Source of the DNA: Sipunculus nudus
Taxonomy: Eukaryota; Annelida; Sipuncula; Golfingiida; Sipunculidae
Direction of reading: 5' to 3'
Assembly: GCA_026874595.1 (NCBI GenBank)
Contig: CM049313.1
Location: 60,221,159-60,285,158, forward strand
Length of the DNA stretch: 64,000 bases
This document shows, one piece after another, positions 38,391 to 46,664 of the stretch (positions are counted from its first letter, which is position 1; every line of letters starts with the position of its first letter). The translations under genes and the position numbers were made by a program. The notes beneath the pieces were generated by a model. That model was not told the DNA's origin and made no database searches. It saw nothing but the letters and a program-made list of their open reading frames with translations.

Positions 38391-41300
38391 TACATTACTG
38401 ATGACATGTATATATGACCATAAATGGATCATTTTTCATCACTTAAAACAATATTATTTTGTAATATTTTTTGTATTTTTTCAGTCATTATTCGCATTTA
38501 TCCACTTCAACATATTTACAAGTATCATAAGTGTTTCATATAACACATATGTTCTCATATAAATGTTAAATATACTTCTTTGTTCAAATGATTGACATCC
38601 AATGGGTTTCAGGCATGAAATTCCTTATTATTTGTATGTGACTGACAGCAAATATACCTCAATTTCTGATAACTCTGTCTCTTTAGAAAAAAATTAAATC
38701 AACATATTGAAAGCACACATCTTTTGTGAAATATAGTGTAATTGTTCTCTGAAAATTTGGTTGTTATAAAAATACAAGTGCTTGTGTAGTCACTTAGACT
38801 GTATCTTTAATTTCATGGAATGATTTGTTTTTACAGTGACAACAAGAATGGTGTAGTAGTTTGTGTTGTTAACTCATTCTGTAGTGTTGCTCCTCAGATG
38901 AATAAAAATATAACTTGTATGTTCAAATTCCTGAGAAAATTACCTTTCAGTGCATATATATATTGTCTTGGGTGTATTTTTAATAAAAAATATATGATGG
39001 AAAACATACAGGAGATCTTGTTATAAACACAGGTTTATCAGAGCCCCGGTCACACTGAGTGTGTAACATGATACTGATGCTGCTACACTGGTGGCCAGGG
39101 GCTGTGTGTATACACAGTAGCTCAGCCTATGTTCCCATTAAACATACACCAGCGTAACTGCTGTGGGGGCAACTGCTTTTCTCACCTAAGCCTGGTCAGC
39201 CCCATGCATAAGACTCAAGGTAAGTTTGATGTATTGGCCTGGTATTTTGACCTGTCTATGTGTCTTTGATGGCTTTCTTGTTCACAAGACAGGTGTCGCC
39301 ACCTACAATGACGTTTGCACAGTGTATGTGCCTGCTTGTTTCTATAGACGAATTTGATATATCAGCCTGAAATTAGGCATATTTATGCAAATTGAAAAGC
39401 TTTTTCGTATACAAGACTGGTGGTGCCATCTACAATAATTTTTGCACAGTGTGTGTCCCTGCTTGTTTCTCAGGAGGGGTTTGATATATCAGTCTGAAAT
39501 TGGGCATATGTATATATCTCTGATAGCTTTGTTGTATACAAGACTGGTGGTGCCAGCTACAGTCATTTTTCGAGTTGTGTGAACCCATGCCAGAATTTCC
39601 GCAGTGATGTTTGTGTAATTGTTTCTTATTCAAAATGTTTAGTACTTTTCATATATATGAGAAGTAATGGTCCAGCATTGAAACATTATACCTGGTGTAT
39701 TTCCCAATGCACAGGTTTGCATTAGGCCTGTAGGCCTTGTTAACATTTAATATGAATTTGAAATTCTTAATCTATTTGAATTTGAAATTCTTAATTTATA
39801 AAATTTATAAATTCTTAATCTATAAAATTTATTCATTGTGTTCAGAAGTTGTTTCCTCAGTATATGAACATATTACTTTTCTTTGAAGTTTTCTCATAAC
39901 TGATATGCCACTGTTATTATCTTTTGAGTGTGCTTTGTTGTAACAGGTAATTTCAGAAAACTTTTTTTGTTTTCAGCCCATGTTTCCCCCAGTGATGAGA
40001 CCCCCATTTCCCGGATGGCCAACAGATCCAACTCAGTCCCTACCACAGGTAATGTAACTTTTATAAGAAGACCAGTGTTTAGACTGGCCTCATTTTGTCA
40101 GTTCATGGATTAAAGTGTTAACCCATATCATAGTGGGCCATTTTATCTGTGGCAAAATGATACGTATTGACAACTGCAGTGAAAATCTTGAAAAGGAAAT
40201 TTCATCCTTGTGCTGGACCAGCTACACAAATAGCATTTCTTCAGATAAACCAAACCAGCTGTCTTTTTTTACGTATTTTTCTTATGAAACCTACCATGTG
40301 TGAAAAAAGATTTGGGGACAGTTCAATGTTATAGCTTTTGTGGCTCCCTGGGGAGCATACACCCTAACACATGCAATCATAGATGTATTAGGGTTATCAA
40401 TTCAACATTTTCCTACCACCCATGCATGACCTGTACCCAGTCGCTCCTGGTTGGAAAGGGCTCACCCTTTATGTGAAGGCTTTGGCCAAGAGTCTTTGTG
40501 AGGAATAACAGTCTTAATGAGATTTAAACCCAAACCTTTGCAGCACCCTAACAATTGCACCTGTATGCTCCATAAAACTCAGTAAAGCTTTATAACAAGC
40601 TTTATTTCTATCTCAGAAATTCATAGGAAACTTGTGGTTACCATAGATATTGGATTAACATATTGATTTACTGTTTTGCACATTTTCCTTCTTTTTCTAA
40701 TTCCTCATCGAAAGCTGAATATATTGAGTTTACAGATTGTGCACAGTACTTTTATACTAGCATGAATGGCCAGTTGGAAATAACATTGTTGTTTTCAGCA
40801 TGACTGCTATCACCACAAAAAGTAGGCCTTAGCAGTGCAATAGATTTATGCCAACTGATCCTCTCTATTTTGACACAGTTCCCTTTTTCAAGAGGTAATG
40901 TTTCTATCCGCATTTATATTTCATGGTGTTAGCAGAATCATTCAAAAGAAATGTGTTTGGATAAATTGTATATACTAGTATATCATATGGGTAGTTTTTA
41001 GCATTTTCATCTGTTCAGCATATACTCACTGTGTTATCATACTTATGCAGGTTATACCTGATATTGCTCCACCACCTCCTCTAGTGGATGAAAATGAGGC
41101 TGTCACAGATGACAAAGAGGCTCTACACAGCATGCTGATATCCTGGTACATGAGTGGCTATCACACGGGCTACTATCAGGTGAGACTACGGTATAGTGAC
41201 TAAATATAGTACCAACTTCTATGCTGGTCAGTAACCTGCACAGGGATATGACTAAGTAGCAGCATCCAGATAGTCAAATGTTCATCTCCTTTCTCATTGG

Positions 41301-41849
41301 GAAAGTGTATTAATGAAGTTCCCTGTGAATAACTGCCAGTTGTAGAAAACATTATATTATCACGATTAAATAATTATTTACATTTCAAGGTGAAATTTAT
41401 ATGAATGAGAATAAAATGCTTGTTAAATATTGTTTAGACATCTAAAGTAAGCAAAAAAATAAAAAAAATGATTAAAAGACAAATATATCATTATAATGAC
41501 CAGGTTAAATTATAAAAAATTGGAAAAGATCATAGCTTTAAAAAAACATATCTCTTGTTTGATTTTTAGGTTAATCATCAATCTTGAGTTTCAACAGATG
41601 GGAAAGATTCTGTTAGAATTTGAAATGAATGAGAACAGTAAAACCAAAAACAAAACATATAGGCTAAATTGGAACATATTGAGAAGGAAAAAAAGGTCAG
41701 ATACATGGTACCTTAGACATCTTATTTTTATTTCTCAGTAAAGGAATCTGCTTTTATGTTTATAGGGACTTAAAGAGGGTAAGAAAAATCAAGGAAGTAA
41801 GACAGACACAACGTCAGCTCCAGAACAGCAAGAGGAGTCCACCAGGTAA
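19418..41849 (+). CDS. SMN1: SMN, survival of motor neuron protein (8 coding exons, complete)
   Basis: Core of the SMN-Gemin complex that loads Sm rings onto spliceosomal snRNAs; cytoplasm and nuclear Gems. Exons: 19418-19456, 20950-21021, 24443-24583, 27071-27289, 27746-27937, 39977-40048, 41051-41179, 41766-41849. Every intron is GT-AG and every junction is phase 0, so exons can be skipped without a frameshift. The 315-residue product (human 294) has a Gemin2-binding segment at about 14-37 ([15 protein letters not shown]), a K/R-rich stretch at 54-75, a Tudor domain at about 86-140, a proline-rich region at 158-260 and the YG box ([18 protein letters not shown]) at about 274-290. The start ATG at 19418 follows GGCAAAG and gives [13 protein letters not shown]. 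Intron 5 (27938-39976) contains a RAG1-like transposon in the same orientation plus older repeats. The 3' UTR end is uncertain; an AATAAA lies at 42572. Confidence 0.97.
21112..23135. mobile_element. Dispersed element D with ~287-bp tandem units in SMN intron 2
   Basis: Left end TTGTATCCCCAGACAAAG and right end CTTTGTATGTCTGGGGATAC form inverted ends. The inside is made of at least five units marked by GAGGTCAAAGGTCAAGGTCA-like sequence at about 21601, 21888, 22174, 22461 and 22749, a period near 287 bp. No long reading frame. Related sequence in the opposite orientation occurs at about 60770-61440. Confidence 0.75.
23507..24135. mobile_element. Dispersed element E, complete short copy with inverted ends
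   Basis: Left end TTATTATATGCCCGTCATAT and right end, read on the minus strand, TTATTATATGCCAATCATAT. Both continue with an ATTATGGTWTACC block. Non-coding, in SMN intron 2; the exact target duplication is ambiguous because the ends are AT-rich. Confidence 0.7.
26390..26630. repeat. Low-complexity G/C-run sequence in SMN intron 3
   Basis: Poly-G and poly-C runs around GGTTCCAAACCCACC and GTCTGGACC. Short frames on both strands overlap here but look like translated low-complexity DNA. Confidence 0.5.
26632..26883 (+). mobile_element. tRNA-derived SINE
   Basis: The first ~75 bp resemble a tRNA with box A-like AGCTGAGCGGTAAAACGC and box B-like GGTTTGATCCCCGG. A body with GGTTTTCTCTGGGTTCTCTG and CTACCGAGCACCAACATCCC follows, then an AT-rich tail. 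It lies in SMN intron 3. I cannot name the family with certainty. Confidence 0.7.
27071..27289 (+). CDS. SMN1: SMN exon 4: Tudor domain
   Basis: This 73-codon exon begins [19 protein letters not shown] and ends LLPE. It holds the Tudor fold that binds symmetric dimethylarginine tails of SmB, SmD1 and SmD3. Aligned without gaps from GDRC to the human domain, the aromatic-cage tyrosines correspond to Y105, Y123 and Y126. The human W102 position is F98, with a tryptophan just before it (W97). The acidic residue equivalent to human E134, a site of spinal muscular atrophy mutation, is kept in YGNEETQ. Confidence 0.95.
28180..28355. repeat. (GTAATA)n-like minisatellite
   Basis: Irregular repeats of TAATAGTAATAG type in SMN intron 5. 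A second block of the same kind is at 29970-30125. Confidence 0.8.
29970..30125. repeat. (GTAATA)n-like minisatellite, second block
   Basis: Same repeat as at 28180-28355. The pair may be ends of one older element, since sequence between them is unlike the flanks, but I cannot prove it. Confidence 0.7.
30871..32592 (+). repeat. Dispersed repeat family B, copy 1 (interrupted by a MITE)
   Basis: Starts TTTTTAGCGAACCTGTGAGC and contains GGTGTGGCGTCGTCC; the same sequence occurs at 46665, 52764 and 54132. It is split at 31333 by a Tigger-like MITE and resumes at 32411 in register (ATATGAAATTCAGGTATTGA). Non-coding. Confidence 0.75.
31334..32410. mobile_element. Tigger/pogo-like MITE inside family B
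   Basis: Ends CAGTCAAGCCCGCTTATTGT and, on the minus strand, CAGTCGAGCCCACTTTGTGT, with TA duplications at 31332-31333 and 32411-32412. The ends and TA target fit the pogo/Tigger group. The 1,077 bp carry no transposase frame, so it is non-autonomous. Uninterrupted family B copies show the empty site. Confidence 0.85.
32593..33040 (+). repeat. Dispersed repeat family C, left part of the copy split by the transposon
   Basis: Marked by TTTGGCAGACTGCCAACTGT and AAGAGTTCACTCAGTGCAGC. Continues after the RAG1-like transposon at 39166. Other copies are at 48690-49420, 58080-58785 and, reversed, 62215-62850. Confidence 0.8.
33041..33080 (+). repeat. Left terminal inverted repeat of the RAG1-like transposon
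   Basis: Block 1 is CACAGCAGTTAC, and block 2 GTATGTTTAATGG follows after a 15-bp gap. The first five bases, CACAG, match the start of the RAG heptamer CACAGTG and of Transib-type ends. Confidence 0.93.
33081..33794 (+). other. 5' region of the RAG1-like transposon
   Basis: Non-coding. It has an inverted pair GTTGCTAGG / CCTAGCAAC near 33153-33187 flanking a CCAATATGGCGG motif, which may be part of the element's promoter or a binding site for the transposase. The 3' end is AT-rich and reaches the start codon at 33795. Confidence 0.5.
33795..34952 (+). CDS. Exon 1 of the transposase: RAG1-type N-terminal zinc region
   Basis: A single 386-codon exon holds the whole N-terminal region: CxxC pairs at 16/19, 65/68 and 111/114, a basic linker, the RING finger (CPICQDIYS...CGHYFCAHC), and a trailing CNLC...HAC knuckle. 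In vertebrate RAG1 this region is a ubiquitin ligase and regulatory arm outside the catalytic core. The rest of the exon (about 270-386) is low-complexity and acidic/proline-rich with no recognisable domain, ending in a basic patch RCKNKRGQ. The open frame continues into the intron to 35012, but the donor at 34953 (GTAAGA) is strong. Confidence 0.93.
33795..38198 (+). CDS. RAG1-like transposase, 1,060 residues, 10 exons, apparently intact
   Basis: Exons: 33795-34952, 35068-35363, 35473-35697, 35843-36097, 36284-36360, 36472-36674, 36811-37116, 37306-37464, 37579-37765, 37882-38198. All junctions are GT-AG, the frame is continuous, and the stop is TAA. The N-terminal part follows RAG1 order: C16xxC19 (CRVCG), H60 and C65xxC68, H103 and C111xxC114, a C3HC4 RING (C180 to C222) and a C2HC knuckle (C249, C252, H264, C266). 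The core contains [12 protein letters not shown] with D586, [10 protein letters not shown] with D656/D658, CLWC (C675, C678), HFLEDH (H979, H984) and GEQGGEGIH with E1001/E1005. These parallel RAG1 D600, D708, its zinc C727/C730 and H937/H942, and E962. Length is close to vertebrate RAG1 (about 1,040). The start is the first Met after an in-frame stop 18 nt upstream; a non-coding first exon is possible. Predicted role: nuclear DDE transposase of its own element. Confidence 0.95.
35843..36674 (+). CDS. Exons 4-6 of the transposase: first two catalytic aspartates and zinc CxxC
   Basis: Exon 4 carries [11 protein letters not shown], a beta-strand followed by the first catalytic Asp (D586). Exon 5 (36284-36360, 77 bp) carries [15 protein letters not shown], with the second Asp (D656 or D658). 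Exon 6 opens with SYPCLWCDV, placing a CxxC just after the second Asp as in RAG1 (YICTLCD). The conserved order and spacing argue for an RNase-H fold of the RAG/Transib/Chapaev kind, not a hAT or CACTA plant-type enzyme. Confidence 0.9.
37201..37273. repeat. (TA)n microsatellite in transposase intron 7
   Basis: About 70 bp of alternating TA between exons 7 and 8 of the transposase gene. It is the only low-complexity stretch of note inside the gene and does not touch the splice sites. Confidence 0.9.
37882..38198 (+). CDS. Exon 10 of the transposase: zinc histidines, catalytic glutamate and C-terminus
   Basis: This exon contains KHHFLEDHV, with two histidines five residues apart as in RAG1 HKTLAH. 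It is followed after about 17 residues by [19 protein letters not shown], matching the RAG1 stretch around E962 (ASEGNESGNKLFRRFRK). The tail is lysine-rich ([10 protein letters not shown]), a likely nuclear localisation signal. It ends in TAA at 38196-38198. Confidence 0.9.
38199..39134 (+). other. 3' region of the RAG1-like transposon
   Basis: No coding signal beyond very short frames. It contains a (TG)n tract near 38353-38387 and AATAAA signals such as 38901-38906, one of which probably ends the transposase transcript. The last 60 bp before the right end include a short palindrome around 39103-39118. Confidence 0.6.
39135..39165 (-). repeat. Right terminal inverted repeat of the RAG1-like transposon
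   Basis: Read on the minus strand it is CACAGCAGTTAC, a 6-bp gap, then GTATGTTTAATGG. Both blocks are identical to the left end, but the gap between them is 9 bp shorter. The GGGG duplication follows at 39166-39169. Confidence 0.93.
39166..39640 (+). repeat. Dispersed repeat family C, right part of the split copy
   Basis: Resumes with GGGGCAACTGCTTTTCTCAC and CTAAGCCTGGTCAGCCCCAT, then three diverged ~120-bp segments around ACAAGACTGGTGGTGCCA. This proves the transposon inserted into a pre-existing repeat. Confidence 0.8.
41051..41849 (+). CDS. SMN1: SMN exons 7 and 8: YG box and C-terminal tail
   Basis: Exon 7 (41051-41179) encodes a proline run, an acidic stretch and then [20 protein letters not shown], the glycine-zipper helix that drives SMN oligomerisation and is almost identical to the human sequence. 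Exon 8 (41766-41849) adds [12 protein letters not shown] and a short polar tail before TAA. As in vertebrates, the YG box is split from its following basic residues by an intron. The tail ends ESTR and is unlike the human tail. Confidence 0.95.
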
Positions 41850-42059
41850 CAGAGGACCAAGTTACAGTGCTGCAAAACGTGTTCATATGGCTACACATCC
41901 ATGATAATGGATGATTCTCGCTTTGGCAGTCATGAGACTTAATGGACTGTCTGTATTGTTTCAGTAGATGGTGTCCACAGGACTGAAATATGTTGTCAGT
42001 AGCTGACAGGTGACTGTAAAGGAAGATGTCCATCAAAACTGGTTCCATCATATGACTCT

Positions 42060-45000
42060 GAGACTCTCTGGTTTTGTTTTACATTGACTAGACCTGGTGT
42101 CTGTGATCGTTACATGTATTGTTAATTTGGTAAGAGGCTTTTCGTACAAAGGCATTTGGGGTAAAGCAGATATACTGTTATGCTTATCAGTGTCTTGTAC
42201 ATAGACCCACATGGTTATCAGTTCTAAGTTTGAACTGTGTCCTGTAGGTTTTATGTAAGTGAATTATTTGGAGATATAAAACATCTTAAGCTTCCTTATT
42301 CTTATGATTTTATACACATGAGTGGGCTTGGTATCAAAATGAATAATTTCCTCACTTCAGGTGTATGATTGTCTCAAAACTAAATTAAACAACTAGTGTT
42401 GCATATATAAATGAGAAGTACCTTTGTAAAATTGAAATAAGAGAACAGGTGTAATGCAGAAATAATACTCAGAACACCAAGGCTTGACTGAATATGAAAG
42501 GCATGACTCTTCAAGTGAGCATTTTTAAACTGGTCACAAAATATACATTTGTGCATGTGTCCACCATAACAAATAAACACTGCTGTTAGGGACTCTACTT
42601 TCAAAACATCATGAAACACCCTGCAGCTACAAATGGTTTTAAAACCAAAATGACCAGTTTTATGTTAACAGCTATCGTATCTACTGGGGCCACCAGATGG
42701 CAGCATTAATAGCTCCTGTTTCTGCCAGTGACATATCTGCTATCCAAAAAACAACTTTATTCTTGCATTTCCTTTGTTTTATACAATTATGAAACGTTAT
42801 TGCATAGGTATATTCAGAAGGTGAAAATTGTTGAATCATCTGAAGTTATTCCTTCTGACTTAAACTAATAGGGTTGTCTAGAGATGTATAATCATGGATA
42901 CCTAAAACACCATAAAAATAACAGCTTGTATTTTTTTTGGAGCACACCAGTGAAGATTAGGGGCAAGTGAGAAACCCTGATCTTATATCAAGGTCATATT
43001 CTTCCTTCTGATCTAGTGAAAGAGCAGTCACAGGTACTGTTGTGATGTCAGAGGTGATGGTAACACAAGTGAAGAGAACTGAAGTCATCACGAGTGAAGA
43101 GAATAAAACTCAAAATGCCTTTCACTTTGAATTAAATTAACTAAGTCAATTTTAACAGAAGGCCTTCATAAACAAGAAGGTTTAGGTCAGATTAGAGACT
43201 TTAAGGATTGTACAGGGCTGATATACCATGTGGCATAAACAATTATGGGTTGCATGATGGGATATTTTATGATTTAACAACCCATTTCATTCACAGTTCT
43301 AGTAACAATTCCCATTTGTCCTGAAATCTGATAGAGTTTTAATAAGACACAGCATTGCATTTTGGCAGACCAGTGGGGCCATAAAGTTTCAGAATATTTA
43401 CAAGTTGTTAATTTAACCTTTCTTGGAAATAATTTCTTAACAGTGGAAAGCTGATAATCATATAAAGATTAACCAGTACTCAGCACTGTCAGCAAGGTTG
43501 AAAGATAAGATAGGGAATGTCAACTGCATTTGTTGAACTGTTAATAAGTAAAGGGGATCTTGGTAATTGGCCACGCAAGCATTGAAAATTCTGAAGGAGA
43601 TGAGACTTGTTTAATCACTGACGCATTTCAGTGCCAATCAGAATGTGATGTCTTGTGCAAACGCTACAGTGATTTATTTTTAATTACATGGTATGTATGA
43701 ACAAAAGGCTCAGCCAGTGTCAACAAGGTTTCAGGCTTTCAAGGAATCATGCCACCTTGCCTGTGAAATATGTTGTCAGATGAAAACTCAGAAGGTAAGA
43801 AGTATTCTGGAGAAAAAAAAAGACTGGTTCACCAAATGCAGGTGTACAGTACAGTCTTAAATGTTGCTTTAATTGCATTAAAATAAAAAGTTTTCAAACT
43901 GTCACTCATGCCTGGCCATTGTCAGGCTGTCCCACAGAGGCCGGCAAACCATTCTCTATCAAGTACATACTAAGAAATGAATATGTAACCAGTAAATAGA
44001 CTGCATAAAGGCTGTGGGCTGTGCTACAATTAGATTAATGTTCATTGTGAATAATTCATGTCAAGTCAGGATTTGATATTTTGACCTATTATTTAGCAGA
44101 CCTTAATTTCACATGAATAGGTGCAATTTGAAATATCAGGAAATTTCTTGTGACATCCAATTTTTATCTACTGTGCCTTGTGGTCTCCATTTCATTTGTT
44201 CTAGTGATCAATTATTTAGTTTTAAGTTTGTCATGAGGAATTGCATTTGTGGTTATTGATTCTAAAATGCAACAAGAACAATACAGGTGCTTGAATTATA
44301 CTACAGTAGTTGGTACTCTAACCGCTACATGTGTCTGCTGTTCAAGTGACATTTCATGGTTTGTGCTCTCACTGGAGCTTTCTGAAACATTAAAACCATT
44401 CATTATTGATAAAAATCAAAAGCAGGAACCATTATGATAGATAATGTTCATGAAACAGTTCATTATTCTAATATTTCAGTGCATGATGACTCATAGTTAG
44501 ACTGGATTACTATTACAAGACTTTATATCAATGTTTTCATCATTGATGTTTGATTGGTTCTGTAGCTGTATCCAACAATTTGTCAGCAACTTGCTGTTTG
44601 CTGAATCAGGGTTACTTAGCATTTGGTGAGACTTCCTTGCCTGTGTTTTAATAAAGAGAAAATTGTTGCAAGAACTATGAACAGATCCAGCATAAAATTT
44701 CATGAATAAATTTTATACATCATTATTATGGTAATACTATTTCTGTTTTGTCCCTATTTCAGAATATTTTCAGATAAGACCATTGAGTTGAAAAATAATT
44801 GTGCTTATGTTTAAAATAATATATACCCAAATCTTGGAGGGATTCTCAGTTTTCCTTACCAATCAATCTGCTGATCATTAATGGATGTTTAGCACATGGA
44901 CCCATGTATATGTCATATATAACCATGTGAAAACACAGTTGTTTTGCAGTTGAGACTAAGAGGGCAAACGTTTTGGGTGAATGACACTAACAAGAAACTA

Positions 45001-46660
45001 TCTGGACATATCATCCACTGGAAACTATGTAAAAATACAGCAAAGTGACAATTTTCACCCAAGAGGAGTTCACAGATTCCCTTATTTTTGCTCATCCAGC
45101 CATGTGCCTGACAAGCTTATGCTGTGGCAAAGTGACATCTGTTTGGCATCTTTTCAAAATGCATCTTCTTAAATCTGGACAGGTCTATAAGAGCTAAGTG
45201 TGGGCTTTGAAATTTCTACACAAAACTTTGAAACTGCAGGTGGCGCCACCTTGGATACCAACTGTCTCAGATGGAAGGGTTATTACAAGTAGCTGCATAA
45301 TTACATGTTCTAGTTTCCTGTTCTGAGACACTTATAAAGAGACCTTTTCACATGAAGTAAAGTGTTTACCCTCTAAAATAAAATGTTATCTGCCAATATT
45401 CTGATTTGCTTTCTCCTATATTAAAGTGGAAATAAACTTGCACATGCCACCTAGTTGTCATAACATGCAACTTCACAAATCAAGACCTTCAAGCTCAAAC
45501 TGGTGTTTCCTCTTAATTTCCTCTACTTGTTTAGGAGTTTGCAGTGCAGTGGAAGATTCAACCTCGGATGGTCAAGCAGTCCTGTTTTTTGTAATGAAAA
45601 GTGTTGACTGTTTGCTCTCACACAAGACCATTACTGTGTTATAAACACATGAATTTGAGACAGTATGCGCATGCAAATTTGTGGATGGTTTTGCTAGGTA
45701 ACTTTTTGTATTCAGCCAAAATTGTGAAATCTCGTGAGATAATATACATACTATTGCAGATGTTTATGGACAATTTAAAAAATCGTACTACATACTGTAG
45801 TAATGAATTATGATACCAAGGGACTGTCAGTCACAATGCTTAGCTAAAATTGATTCTGAGAATATTTGTATAAAATTCTAGTGGTTGTAATGACTGTCTA
45901 TCACATAAATGTATATGTGAAGGTTTCAGGATTTCAACTTAGTGACTGTAATATGCATGTAAATATATCAACAGGGAACTTACAAAACCTAGAAAATAGA
46001 GGATAATGGACATGAGCTGAAGCATAATAACATGTGAAGGAATAATAAAACAAAATAATTCAACTTTTGTCTGTTCATCATAAAAAATACCAAAAGTCTG
46101 TCATTAACACTTTTATAAATGACTATCATAAATTTAGTGTTCAGGCACTACTACAAATATTTCTTCGCCTCAGGTCTGATTATCCATTATGGAGCATGAA
46201 AGTAATGAAACATTGATATGTATAACAGTTCATAACAGACATCCAATCGGTAGCCATGTAAAGAGGGAGGGGAGGGGGTCTTGTTGTGGAGTCGGTATTT
46301 TTTAAGCAGGTGGGCTCAAGTGGATGGAAAAGTGTTAATTGAAAACCAAAATAACATAAACAGAACTTTATGAAAATTTAGCTGCAATTACTGCTTATTG
46401 ATGAAAGATTTATAATTTTTTTAACAACTGAGTACTAAGGTTTCTATACTAATAAAAGCTCAGTGTAGAAGATCAAATCCTGGTTATAAATGTGTTATAT
46501 GAAATGTTTTATAAAAAAAGAAGGCTTTGTGTGTTTTACAAGTGATTACCAGAAATGTTTATCAGTTTGTGTGTCATTATTATCTGGCAGAACATACCTG
46601 TATATTGATATTTTATCAAATAAAATAATAAGATAATATTGGCTTTTGAGTCATCTGAGA
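42060..46660. other. SMN 3' flank, no further gene seen
   Basis: AT-rich, without long or protein-like reading frames. An AATAAA at 42572 may end the SMN mRNA. No tRNA, repeat boundary or second gene can be supported. Confidence 0.5.
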
Positions 46661-46664
46661 TATA

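Larger units (their letters stand above)
33041..39165 (+). mobile_element. Complete RAG1-like DNA transposon inserted in SMN intron 5
   Basis: A 6,125-bp element bounded by inverted copies of CACAGCAGTTAC (33041-33052 and 39154-39165), with a second shared block GTATGTTTAATGG just inside each end (33068-33080 and 39135-39147). It is flanked on both sides by GGGG (33037-33040 and 39166-39169), a 4-bp target duplication. The insertion point lies in a dispersed repeat. Intact copies at 49151-49162 and 58626-58637 read ggggcaacag with no insert, and in this copy the same sequence resumes right after the element, so the ends are certain to within a base or two. The only gene is the RAG1-like protein at 33795-38198. 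No RAG2-like reading frame is seen. The unbroken gene and identical 12-bp ends suggest a recent insertion. Family placement (N-RAG-TP / Chapaev / Transib) is from memory. Confidence 0.95.

Noticed and set aside
38269..39026. Short frames after the transposase gene considered as a RAG2-like remnant
   Set aside because: Under 100 codons each, low-complexity (TG)n-derived in part, and without kelch or PHD motifs.
43730..43795. Plus-strand exon-like segment between TTTCAG and GTAAGA reading AFKESCHLACEICC
   Set aside because: No partner exon in frame and no recognisable family; such short splice-bounded frames are expected by chance.
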